Source: Chitinophagaceae bacterium
GTDB taxonomy: Bacteria > Bacteroidota > Bacteroidia > Chitinophagales > Chitinophagaceae
DNA length: 7,353 nucleotides
Assembly: GCA_025455245.1 (NCBI GenBank)
Contig: JALOMX010000094.1
Location: forward strand, 1-7,353
Reading direction: 5' to 3'
Shown here piece by piece: positions 1 through 6,426 of this stretch. Under the pieces are notes generated by a model. The model was not told the DNA's origin and searched no databases. It saw nothing but the letters and a program-made list of their open reading frames with translations. The first letter of the stretch is position 1, and each line of letters begins with the position of its first letter. A program made the translations under genes and the position numbers.

Positions 1-1934
1 GTGTTTTCTTTTATATAAAATAACTGACCATTTTTTAGAAAGCCCGCATCTATTGTTTGATTGCTGATTTCAGCGTTACCTAAAACTTTACCGTTCCCGG
101 CATCGCGAACCTCAGCATCGCCACCTTTAATGGTAGTTATTATTACATAATTACCATCATTGCTAAATCGGATAGTTTCAATCCAGGCATATTCTTGAGG
201 TAATTCCCAAAGTATTTTTCCCGTAGCGTAATCCAATACAGAAACATTTGAGAATGCTTCACCACGGGAGCGCCAGTTTACTACAACTTTACTCCCATCG
301 GGACTTTGCTTTATGTAATTTAAAAAGCGATCTTTCCCAATAAAAGAAGAGTCAGCCTTGCCACCTGCCTGAAGGTCGAATTTTTTGTACCAACCGGCCG
401 CGTTCATCCACATTAGGTATTGTCCATCATTGCTAAATAAGGCTTCATCTTCATAGTATTTATTGATAGGCTTTGAGAATATTATTTTATCGTCTTTTAC
501 ACGGATTATCTTTATTTCCTTTTCATTAATCATCAGAACAAGTTCTCCATCTTTAGAAAGAGCAGCCTTCTTTAATGGGGTATTCAAAATTTCCTTTACA
601 ATTACTCCATCCGGCAGAGAATAAATGGCTATTCTCCCTGAATCATTCCATAGAAATAAAAACTTTTCCTCCGGGGTGAAATTGTCAAAATCGTGCTTGT
701 TTGACCTAATCGGAAGTGTCCATTGAGGTTGATTAGTGTTAATGTTAAAACAAGTGAATTCATTATCATTCAGCGATAACAAGTAATTATTTTTAAGAAG
801 TACTGCCTTTGTTGATGGCAGAGAAATTTTTTTTCCAATCATTCTACGATTGCTGTCCGGCAAATTCCAAATGGATACGGCCTCATCAATTGGCCCGGGT
901 ATGGCAAGCATATTGCCTTCGTTGTTAAAGCATGGGTCATAATAATTATTGTAATTATTAAGCTTTGGAAGTTCGGTTAGGAGTTTGCCTGAGGTTACGT
1001 CAATAATTTGACCGTTACCTTCATGGTCTGTAACAATTGCATATGTTCCCTGAAGGTTAACTGTTATTGATATGAAGAATCCATTGTGGTCCTTCTCAAG
1101 TTTACAAGGTAATGAAAATATCTCCTTACCCGTTTTTAGATCAGTTTTGTGCAAAACTGCGTCTGATGTTACATAAAGCGCCACGTTATCTCCGCAAAAA
1201 GTAGCTTTTTCAATTTTTTGTCCACCTGTTTTCCATTGGGCGGTCATTTTTCCATTTTCCAGATTATATGATACTAAGGTGTCGCCTTTCCAATCCAGCA
1301 TTGTATTGCCTTTAATAGTTGCCCAAAAATTTGTAGAGGGAAAAGCGATCTTTTTAGCCGATTTATAGTCCCAGATTTGAAAATTATTCCTTTCCTCAAT
1401 GCTAAAGGTTTCAATGAATACTAAGTTAGGATTCGGTGTAAATAATATTTTATCTCCACCTTTGCCAATATTCCATTTTTTTAAAAGTTCGCCTGTTTCC
1501 ACATTCCATATAGCAGCGGTGTCATAAGAAATTGATGCTATTAGCTTGGAATCTTGACTAAAGCTTACATCATTAGCCCAGTGAACTTCCCCCGGAATGT
1601 GCATATGCAACTTGCCGGTTTTCATCGACCAAATATGGATTTCTCCATTATCAGATAAACCGGAAAGCCACTTGTCGTTTGGGGAGAGTTTCAAATTTTT
1701 GAGAATTTCGGCAGAGTGATATACTGTGTGTAGAAGTTTGCCGGTTTCAACGTCCCAGAATTTTATTACCCCCTCATTATCACCTGTAACTATTTTGGTG
1801 CCATCTGAGGTAAATACAGCTTTGCTTCCTTTCCAATTATGGCTTACAGGTGATACTACCCTTACCTTTTGAGCGCCAATTGGATCAATTAAGAAAAGTA
1901 TTGACAATAATAGAATTAAGTATCTAATCAACAT
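1..1934 (-). CDS. Secreted WD40-like beta-propeller protein, partial (C-terminus beyond left edge)
   Basis: Reading the minus strand from the ATG at 1934-1932 gives 644 codons with no stop before the window ends, so the gene is cut at its 3' end. The N-terminus is a signal peptide (hydrophobic residues 3-19, probable cleavage after IGAQ at 19-22), so the protein is exported. The rest is a series of degenerate WD-type blades with closing strands such as IKFWDVETG (57-65), IHIWSMKTG (99-107), AAIWNVETG (140-148), FQIWDYKS (185-192), VSIWNLPD (353-360) and IAIYSLPDG (435-443), plus SPDG or SNDG turns (for example 501-504, 544-547, 591-594). About 14 blades would fit, enough for two propellers. 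An in-frame TAA lies just upstream, and no Shine-Dalgarno is visible. Propellers are binding scaffolds, so the role is unknown. In Bacteroidota, similar N-terminal propellers are sometimes joined to a C-terminal caspase-like or other domain; that part is not visible here. Sampled GC is about 38%, lower than its neighbour. Confidence 0.88.
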   Translation of the reverse strand, partial: MLIRYLILLLSILFLIDPIGAQKVRVVSPVSHNWKGSKAVFTSDGTKIVTGDNEGVIKFWDVETGKLLHTVYHSAEILKNLKLSPNDKWLSGLSDNGEIHIWSMKTGKLHMHIPGEVHWANDVSFSQDSKLIASISYDTAAIWNVETGELLKKWNIGKGGDKILFTPNPNLVFIETFSIEERNNFQIWDYKSAKKIAFPSTNFWATIKGNTMLDWKGDTLVSYNLENGKMTAQWKTGGQKIEKATFCGDNVALYVTSDAVLHKTDLKTGKEIFSLPCKLEKDHNGFFISITVNLQGTYAIVTDHEGNGQIIDVTSGKLLTELPKLNNYNNYYDPCFNNEGNMLAIPGPIDEAVSIWNLPDSNRRMIGKKISLPSTKAVLLKNNYLLSLNDNEFTCFNINTNQPQWTLPIRSNKHDFDNFTPEEKFLFLWNDSGRIAIYSLPDGVIVKEILNTPLKKAALSKDGELVLMINEKEIKIIRVKDDKIIFSKPINKYYEDEALFSNDGQYLMWMNAAGWYKKFDLQAGGKADSSFIGKDRFLNYIKQSPDGSKVVVNWRSRGEAFSNVSVLDYATGKILWELPQEYAWIETIRFSNDGNYVIITTIKGGDAEVRDAGNGKVLGNAEISNQTIDAGFLKNGQLFYIKEN

Positions 1935-1980
1935 ATTCAATTTTCTTAGCTTCAGATATAAATTGCTCTTGTGTTTTTAA

Positions 1981-3702
1981 TCAATACCTCCAACTTTCGA
2001 GATCCACCCCCTTCGGCGAACGGTTCTTCACCTCTTCAGCCCATTGTGTAATGAACATACTGTGATACCGCAACCTTGTGATGTAGTTCGGCAGGTTGGG
2101 GTCCCCGTTCCAGCAATGCTCAAAGCGATCGCCATAGGCCACAATAGCTTCAGGTTTTGGATTATCTAATTTTTTAATGCGTTCTTCTATCAGGTACACG
2201 GCATTGTTCAGGTAAAAATTATCCATATCGCCGCAGTAAATCCTGATTTTTCCCCTGAGCTTTTCCCCTAACCTGTTCCAGTCCCTTTCGAGGATATGGC
2301 TTAAATCGTAGTTGTCGCGCCAATGTCGTGCAACGGAAGTATCAATCACCCCGGTGTATTTGTTCCAGATGGGTTTTGGATAGCCATTGGTACCTGTTGG
2401 CGAAAACACGCTTTCCCATACATCCCACTGATCGCCGCTGCGGCTGTTGGTACCCAATGCCAGTTCTTTGTAATTACAATCCTTCAGGGTAGCGCTGATG
2501 TGCCCGAGATAATTGCGTACACCGGGACGAAGGGTTTTTGTGAAGGACCCTTCTTCATAATAGGCGTTTTTATCTTTATAAATGTCCACCACGGTATAGG
2601 CCCTGAAGTCAACCGGGTCGGGGCAGGCGCTGTAGCAACCGTTGAACTGATCGGGGTAAAAAAGCTGTGCGGCCAAAACCTCCCAACCGCCGGTGCTGCC
2701 GCCATACATAAAGCGAGCCCAACCTTCACCAATGCCCCGGAAACGTTTTTCAATCTCAGGAATCAGTTCGTACACAATGGCATCACCATAGGGGCCGTTG
2801 TTGGCGCTGTTTACGGCATAGCTGTCATCGTAATACGGGGTAGGGTGCTGAATTTCAATGGCAAGGACCCTCGGAAAGTTGGGCCCAGTCCATTGCTTGT
2901 AAAAAGCATATTCCTCTTCCTGAACTATTTTGTTGTACCCTGATATTTTAAAGCGTTCACTGTAATCAGGTTTCAAATTCGGGTCGGGAGGTTCTGTTCT
3001 GAAGCCGCCAAAATCAGCCGGGAAATGCCCGTGAAAAATGGCAAGCGGGTATTTCACATCCGGGTGCTCATCAAAACCTTCCGGCAGCAGCACATGAGCT
3101 CCGAGGTACATCGGCCTTCCCCAGAATTCGGTAAGAAGCTTGCTTTGTATGCGGATATGCTTAATGTATTTGGTATCCTCCGGAGGCTTAATGGGCGGTA
3201 TTTCTTTTTGCAGGGCAATTACATGTTTGGTCTTACCCGCCGGGTCTAGCCCCAGCCATTTGGGTTCGCTGTACAGGTTCCCCGGTGCAAGGTTCCAGTG
3301 TTGGCCTTCGCCCCGGTCCATGGGCAGTTTTACGGTGTGGCCATCTGCCCGTTTAAAGGTTTCGTATTTGTGAAACAATACCTGTACGCGATAAAACCCT
3401 GCAGGTAATTGAGTGAGGCTTTCAACCGGGTAACCAAAGGCTTTTTCATCAACCGTAATCGTTTGTCCGGGCTTCCAGTTTTCTACATCCACCCCGGTTA
3501 CCTGTGCGGTTTTGTATCCGTCAGCTATGGCAAATCTCGGTTCAAGTGTACTGTCTTTGCTGATCAGCACCAGGATTCTTCCATCCATTGGATTATTTCC
3601 GAAGGTGGAGGGATATGGTATTTCAAAGCGGAGCTGAGCCAAAAGACCGGTTTGGAAAAATCCGCAAACCAACAGGGAAAACAAGTAAACAAAACGGCGC
3701 AT
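1981..3702 (-). CDS. Secreted esterase-family alpha/beta hydrolase
   Basis: The product is 573 residues from the ATG at 3702. An upstream in-frame ATG at 3759 would add 19 residues, but the 3702 start gives a clean signal peptide (MRRFVYLFSLLVCG followed by FFQTGLLAQ, cleavage near residue 23), and the 3759 start overlaps the -33 element of the greA promoter. After an N-terminal beta-rich domain (roughly residues 24-175, with GRILVLISKD and EPRFAIADG), the hydrolase fold begins around residue 195 (YLGAHVLLPEGFDEHPDVKY, then IFHGHF). The nucleophile elbow is GGSTGG with Ser336. The acid is probably Asp492 or Asp494 in YCGDMDNFY, and His529 in FEHCW is the likely catalytic histidine. This matches the putative-esterase (PF00756, esterase D or enterochelin-esterase-like) family, but the protein is much longer than the roughly 280-residue single-domain members. 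The substrate cannot be read from sequence; an ester of a carbohydrate, siderophore or peptide is possible. It lies 46 bases upstream of the propeller gene on the same strand, and co-transcription is possible. No convincing promoter was found; TTATTTTG (complement of 3721-3728) is a weak -7 candidate. Confidence 0.88.
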   Translation of the reverse strand: MRRFVYLFSLLVCGFFQTGLLAQLRFEIPYPSTFGNNPMDGRILVLISKDSTLEPRFAIADGYKTAQVTGVDVENWKPGQTITVDEKAFGYPVESLTQLPAGFYRVQVLFHKYETFKRADGHTVKLPMDRGEGQHWNLAPGNLYSEPKWLGLDPAGKTKHVIALQKEIPPIKPPEDTKYIKHIRIQSKLLTEFWGRPMYLGAHVLLPEGFDEHPDVKYPLAIFHGHFPADFGGFRTEPPDPNLKPDYSERFKISGYNKIVQEEEYAFYKQWTGPNFPRVLAIEIQHPTPYYDDSYAVNSANNGPYGDAIVYELIPEIEKRFRGIGEGWARFMYGGSTGGWEVLAAQLFYPDQFNGCYSACPDPVDFRAYTVVDIYKDKNAYYEEGSFTKTLRPGVRNYLGHISATLKDCNYKELALGTNSRSGDQWDVWESVFSPTGTNGYPKPIWNKYTGVIDTSVARHWRDNYDLSHILERDWNRLGEKLRGKIRIYCGDMDNFYLNNAVYLIEERIKKLDNPKPEAIVAYGDRFEHCWNGDPNLPNYITRLRYHSMFITQWAEEVKNRSPKGVDLESWRY

Positions 3703-3758
3703 AGGATCAGTATTTTCAGCCAAAATAATGGATTTAAGGACCCGGGGGTGTTTTGACA

Positions 3759-3791
3759 TTTGTTTTTTTGAAAAAAAGTTCTGTATGTTTG
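3759..3791 (+). promoter_or_regulatory. Bacteroidota-type promoter for greA
   Basis: TATGTTTG at 3784-3791 matches the Bacteroidota -7 consensus TAnnTTTG at every specified base. TTTG at 3759-3762 is a -33 match with a 21-base spacer, within the usual range. The predicted transcription start is about 3794-3797, giving a greA leader of roughly 108 bases. The -33 element overlaps the upstream alternative ATG of the divergent esterase gene (3757-3759), which argues that the esterase starts downstream at 3702. Confidence 0.7.
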
Positions 3792-3795
3792 CAGC

Positions 3796-3838
3796 AATGG
3801 CAACGCTTTCACCGGGGTGGAGGCGTTGTTATTTTTTT
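3796..3838 (+). terminator. Terminator-like hairpin 1 in greA leader (possible attenuator)
   Basis: AATGGCAACGC (3796-3806) pairs with GCGTTGTTATT (3823-3833) as an 11-bp stem with two G-U pairs; its core CAACGC/GCGTTG is perfect. Inside it CAC (3810-3812) can pair with GTG (3817-3819). Seven Ts follow (3832-3838), overlapping the base of the stem. The T-tract is on the plus-strand side only. No plus-strand gene lies upstream, and the structure begins at the predicted start of the greA transcript, so it is better read as an attenuator or pause signal than as the end of a gene. Confidence 0.5.
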
Positions 3839-3839
3839 C

Positions 3840-3882
3840 TGTCTCATACCATCTAAAACCGGTTTTGAGACATAATTTTTTT
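3840..3882 (+). terminator. Terminator-like hairpin 2 in greA leader
   Basis: TGTCTCA (3840-3846) pairs with TGAGACA (3866-3872), and ACC (3848-3850) can extend the stem with GGT (3861-3863). The loop includes the perfect palindrome AAAACCGGTTTT (3855-3866), which offers an alternative fold or a protein-binding site. Seven Ts follow at 3876-3882, three bases after the stem. The gap makes it a weaker terminator than the first hairpin. It ends 8 bases before the greA ribosome binding site. Confidence 0.4.
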
Positions 3883-3890
3883 ACAAAAAC

Positions 3891-3898
3891 AGAAGGAG
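3891..3898 (+). promoter_or_regulatory. Strong Shine-Dalgarno for greA
   Basis: AGAAGGAG lies 6 bases before the greA ATG at 3905. A near-perfect anti-16S match is uncommon in Bacteroidota, which mostly lack Shine-Dalgarno sequences; none is visible before the HIT, tolC or propeller genes here. It fixes the greA start. Confidence 0.7.
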
Positions 3899-3904
3899 TG
3901 TGAT

Positions 3905-4375
3905 ATGAATGTGAACTATGTAACCAGCGAAACATTTGAAAAGATGCAGGCCGAATTGCAACAGATGCGTTCGGTGGACAGGCCTGCTGCAGCAAGGGCC
4001 ATTGCTGAAGCCAGGGAAAAGGGCGACCTTCGGGAAAATGCGGAGTACGATGCGGCCAAAGAGGCGCAAGGCATTTTAGAAGCCAAGATCAAACAAATGG
4101 AGGCAGTAATAGCCAACAGCCGCATAGTTGATACCAATACTATTGATACAAGCACCGTAAGTATCCTTACAAGGGTAAAAATTACCAACCTTGCTACCAA
4201 AAAAACCATGCAATATCAGATTGTAGGGGAAAGTGAAGCGGATCTCAAGCAGGGCAAAATTTCGGCTACATCGCCCATTGGCAAAGGGCTTATTGGAAAA
4301 GCAGTAGGCGAAGTGGCAGAGGTTCAGGCGCCTACAGGTATCCTTAAGTTTAAGGTGGAAGAAATAAGTATCTAA
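3905..4375 (+). CDS. greA: Transcription elongation factor GreA
   Basis: The product is 156 residues, the usual GreA length. GreA enters the secondary channel of RNA polymerase and stimulates cleavage of the 3' end of the transcript in backtracked complexes, letting stalled polymerase resume. The N-terminal coiled-coil hairpin spans about residues 8-75. Its tip carries GDLRENAEYDAAKE (40-53), with the acidic pair Asp41 and Glu44 that coordinates the catalytic magnesium in the polymerase active site; both residues are at the same numbers as in E. coli GreA. The C-terminal FKBP-like domain (about 82-156) has the family features VGESEADLKQGKISATSPIG and the GLIGKAVGEVAEVQAPTG stretch. A strong Shine-Dalgarno precedes the ATG. 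The gene has its own promoter and a leader of about 108 bases with two terminator-like hairpins, so its transcription may be attenuated. A long hairpin and then the HIT gene follow on the same strand. Identification is secure. Confidence 0.97.
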   Translation: MNVNYVTSETFEKMQAELQQMRSVDRPAAARAIAEAREKGDLRENAEYDAAKEAQGILEAKIKQMEAVIANSRIVDTNTIDTSTVSILTRVKITNLATKKTMQYQIVGESEADLKQGKISATSPIGKGLIGKAVGEVAEVQAPTGILKFKVEEISI

Positions 4376-4380
4376 GGGAA

Positions 4381-4454
4381 AATTCCAATCATTCAAATTC
4401 CAAATTCCAAGGGGTATGCCTGTTTTGGAATTTGGAATTTGTTTATTTGGGATT
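4381..4454 (+). repeat. Long inverted repeat between greA and the HIT gene
   Basis: CAAATTCCAAATTCCAA (4394-4410) is a perfect 17-base inverted match to 4425-4441, with a 14-base loop (4411-4424). Past a 5 by 5 internal loop the stem resumes: AATTCCAA (4381-4388) pairs with TTGGGATT (4447-4454), with one G-U pair. Each arm is itself built from repeated AAATTCC units. The T-rich stretch after it (4451-4460) would let it act as a greA terminator. The sequence style resembles dispersed AATTCCAA-type intergenic palindromes of Bacteroidota genomes, but copy number in this genome cannot be seen from here. Confidence 0.75.
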
Positions 4455-4489
4455 TTTATTACCGAAATTTGTGATTTCAACCATCTTTT

Positions 4490-4879
4490 ATGACCATCTT
4501 TTCCAGGATTATTGCCGGTGAAATACCATGTTACAAACTCGCGGAAAACGATAAGTTTCTCGCCTTTCTCGATATTTTTCCGGCCGCTTTCGGCCATACC
4601 CTTGTGGTGCCAAAGATTGAAGTTGACCGTCTGTTTGATTTACCGGATGATTATCTTGACGGGTTGCTTACTTTCAGCAAGCCGTTAGCAAATGCTATCC
4701 GAAAGGCTTTTCCGTGCGACCGCATAAATATTATTACCATAGGATTTGAAGTGCCGCATGCCCATGTTCACCTTGTACCCATGAATGGTATGGGGGATGC
4801 AGATATCCTTACTTCCAAACTGAAGCTTTCACCGGAAAAGTTAAAGGAAGTACAGGAAAGGATTTTGGCTGCCCTATAG
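4490..4879 (+). CDS. HIT-family (histidine triad) nucleotide hydrolase/transferase
   Basis: The product is 129 residues, cytoplasmic, with no signal peptide. HIT proteins hydrolyse or transfer nucleotidyl groups (for example from AMP-lysine, AMP phosphoramidates or dinucleoside polyphosphates) through a covalent nucleotidyl-histidine intermediate. The triad motif is HAHVHLV at residues 90-96, with His92 as the expected nucleophile. The N-terminus FSRIIAGEIPCYKL and the strand HTLVVPKIEVD (36-46) match bacterial HIT proteins. The CxxC zinc-binding pair often found near the N-terminus is absent (TIFSRI at 2-7), and the motif is preceded by GFEVP rather than the more common AGQ-type sequence; both seem usual for Bacteroidota homologues. 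The start has no Shine-Dalgarno and is flanked by a 10-base direct repeat (4480-4489 and 4493-4502). The gene lies 114 bases after greA, an order I recall as frequent in this phylum. It could be read through from greA past the hairpin. The physiological substrate is unknown. Confidence 0.92.
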   Translation: MTIFSRIIAGEIPCYKLAENDKFLAFLDIFPAAFGHTLVVPKIEVDRLFDLPDDYLDGLLTFSKPLANAIRKAFPCDRINIITIGFEVPHAHVHLVPMNGMGDADILTSKLKLSPEKLKEVQERILAAL

Positions 4880-4955
4880 TGTCATTGTTTTTTTACGCCT
4901 GTACGAAATAAATACCATTTGTCCCTAAACTTTATTTTAAAAAGCCGGGGTAAGG

Positions 4956-4963
4956 TACATTTG
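4956..4963 (+). promoter_or_regulatory. Bacteroidota -7 promoter element for the efflux operon
   Basis: TACATTTG matches TAnnTTTG at every specified base. The -33 element is weak: TTTA at 4931-4934 with a 21-base spacer. The predicted transcription start is about 4966-4969, only 1-4 bases before the ATG at 4970, so the mRNA would be nearly leaderless. The element lies inside the longer TTG-initiated reading frame that begins at 4919, which argues against that start. Confidence 0.6.
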
Positions 4964-4969
4964 CAGGTT

Positions 4970-6403
4970 ATGAGAAAAAGTTCACTTGCCCTGATTTTTT
5001 CAATGTCATTATTTTCTGCCCTTGCACAGGATGTTTGGGACCTGAGAAGATGCGTTGATTATGCCATCAGCAACAATATTCAGGTTCGGCAAAACAAGGT
5101 TCAGGAGGAAATTTCAGAAGTTACGGCAAAGCAATCGTCAGCTTCCCGTTTTCCATCCGCCAATTTCCAAACCGGCGGAGGTGGTCAGTTTGGTCGTAGT
5201 ATTGACCCTGCCACCAACTTGTTTACAACCAATTCCATTACGTTTTTAAATGCCGGATTGCAAACCAATGTGACCCTGTTCAATTGGTTTTCCCTAAAGA
5301 ATCAGATTGAAGCAAACAGGCTTACTGCCGAGGCAACCCGAAAGCAAACTGAGGTCATCAAAAATGATATCTCCCTCAATATTGCCGCACTGTACCTTCA
5401 GGCTTTATTGAGCCATGAACAGATGCGGATTGCGCAGGTGCAGGTATCTCAAACAACCGAGCAACTTTCCATTACGGAAAAAAGAGTGGCAGCAGGCGCC
5501 CTTCCTGAGCTGAATGCTGCCGAACTCAGGGCACAGCTTGCACGTGATAGTGCCACCCTGATTGCGGCACAGAGTCAGTTTGAAATCAATCAGCTCTCCA
5601 TAAAGTCGGTGATGAACCTTGATGCTGCTGCACCTTTTCGGATAGCAATCCCTGCGGCTTCAGCCATTCCTGTGGACCCGATTTCAGAGTTGAGTCCCGA
5701 TCTTGTATTTGAAAAGGCAGTTGCCCAACAACCACGTCAACAGGCAAATCAATTAAGGCTTGATGCTGCCCGCAAAAATTCCAGGGCTGCATGGGGCGCC
5801 CTTTACCCCTCCATTTCTGCCTTTGGCAATCTTCAAACGGCTTATTCTTCTGCATTTGAACGCCTTCCCACCGGACCAAATATAACCACCGTAGTACCCA
5901 CGCAATCGTTTGTCAGCGTGGCTGGTAACAATTATTTTGTGAATACCCCGGTTAGTGTCCCATCGGGATTTAATAAGGCCAATGTATGGCGGCAGTTTGA
6001 TTTTAACTTCAGGCAAAGCCTTGGCCTTTCGCTTACCGTTCCTATTTTCAACGGTCTTCAGGCAAAGTCTGCCTATCAGCGTGCTAAGTTGAATGAATCT
6101 ACCGTAAGCCTGCAAATGCTTGCCGATACCCTTCAGCTAAAACAGGATATTTACCAGGCTTACCAAAGTGCCGTAAATGCAATGAACACTTTTCAAAGCC
6201 GGCAAAGGGCTGTGGAAACGGCGCAGTATAGCTATGAATTGGGAACCAAACGTTATGAGGTTGGATTGCTCCCGGTGATAGAACTGATTACCCTTCAGAA
6301 CAACCTCCAACGTTCAAAAATTGATGAAGCGTCATCACAATACGAATATATTTTCAGGCTGAAAGTGCTTGAATTTTACAAGAATAATTTTATCAGGTTA
6401 TAG
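4970..6403 (+). CDS. TolC-family outer-membrane efflux protein
   Basis: The product is 477 residues from the ATG at 4970. It forms the outer-membrane channel and periplasmic tunnel of a tripartite exporter or type I secretion system. The signal peptide is MRKSSLALIFSMSLFSALAQ, cleaved before DVWDLRRCVDYAI. Two repeats of the outer-membrane efflux domain (PF02321) follow: the first at about 24-215, with the coiled-coil helix 110-210 (LYLQALLSHEQMRIAQ, KRVAAGALPELNAAELRAQL), and the second at about 240-470, with the strand LGLSLTVPIFNGLQAKSAY (351-369) that is diagnostic of the family, then a second long helix. The end FRLKVLEFYKNNFIRL is typical of Bacteroidota TolC proteins. The frame is open to a TTG at 4919, but the -7 promoter element lies in that extension and the signal peptide fits the ATG. 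The adaptor gene begins 23 bases downstream, so the two are almost certainly one operon. The transported substrate is not readable from sequence. Confidence 0.94.
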   Translation: MRKSSLALIFSMSLFSALAQDVWDLRRCVDYAISNNIQVRQNKVQEEISEVTAKQSSASRFPSANFQTGGGGQFGRSIDPATNLFTTNSITFLNAGLQTNVTLFNWFSLKNQIEANRLTAEATRKQTEVIKNDISLNIAALYLQALLSHEQMRIAQVQVSQTTEQLSITEKRVAAGALPELNAAELRAQLARDSATLIAAQSQFEINQLSIKSVMNLDAAAPFRIAIPAASAIPVDPISELSPDLVFEKAVAQQPRQQANQLRLDAARKNSRAAWGALYPSISAFGNLQTAYSSAFERLPTGPNITTVVPTQSFVSVAGNNYFVNTPVSVPSGFNKANVWRQFDFNFRQSLGLSLTVPIFNGLQAKSAYQRAKLNESTVSLQMLADTLQLKQDIYQAYQSAVNAMNTFQSRQRAVETAQYSYELGTKRYEVGLLPVIELITLQNNLQRSKIDEASSQYEYIFRLKVLEFYKNNFIRL

Positions 6404-6426
6404 TCACAGGATTAAAAGGATATTTT

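Noticed and set aside
1935..1980. Possible promoter for the propeller gene (TATATCTG on the minus strand)
   Set aside because: It has one mismatch to TAnnTTTG and no convincing -33 partner; read-through from the esterase gene is equally possible.
2323..2943. Open frame of 206 codons on the plus strand
   Set aside because: It lies fully inside the esterase gene on the opposite strand, with no recognisable domain; the esterase frame has a full catalytic triad.
3703..3759. Nineteen-residue N-terminal extension of the esterase from an upstream ATG
   Set aside because: The extension places charged and polar residues before an otherwise standard signal peptide, and its ATG overlaps the greA -33 element. 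It remains possible but less likely.
4381..4454. Inverted repeat as the terminal repeats of an insertion sequence
   Set aside because: The arms are only 14 bases apart, leaving no space for a transposase, and no target duplication is seen.
4076..4597. Open frame of 173 codons on the minus strand
   Set aside because: It overlaps greA and the HIT gene and runs through the palindrome, giving a repetitive IPNSK-like peptide typical of spurious frames over AATTCCAA repeats.
4880..4920. Possible terminator after the HIT gene (T-run at 4888-4894)
   Set aside because: There is a T-run, but I find no stem of useful length directly before it.
4919..4969. TTG-initiated N-terminal extension of the TolC protein (17 extra residues)
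   Set aside because: The extension contains the perfect -7 promoter element at 4956-4963 and would bury the signal peptide; the ATG at 4970 explains both.
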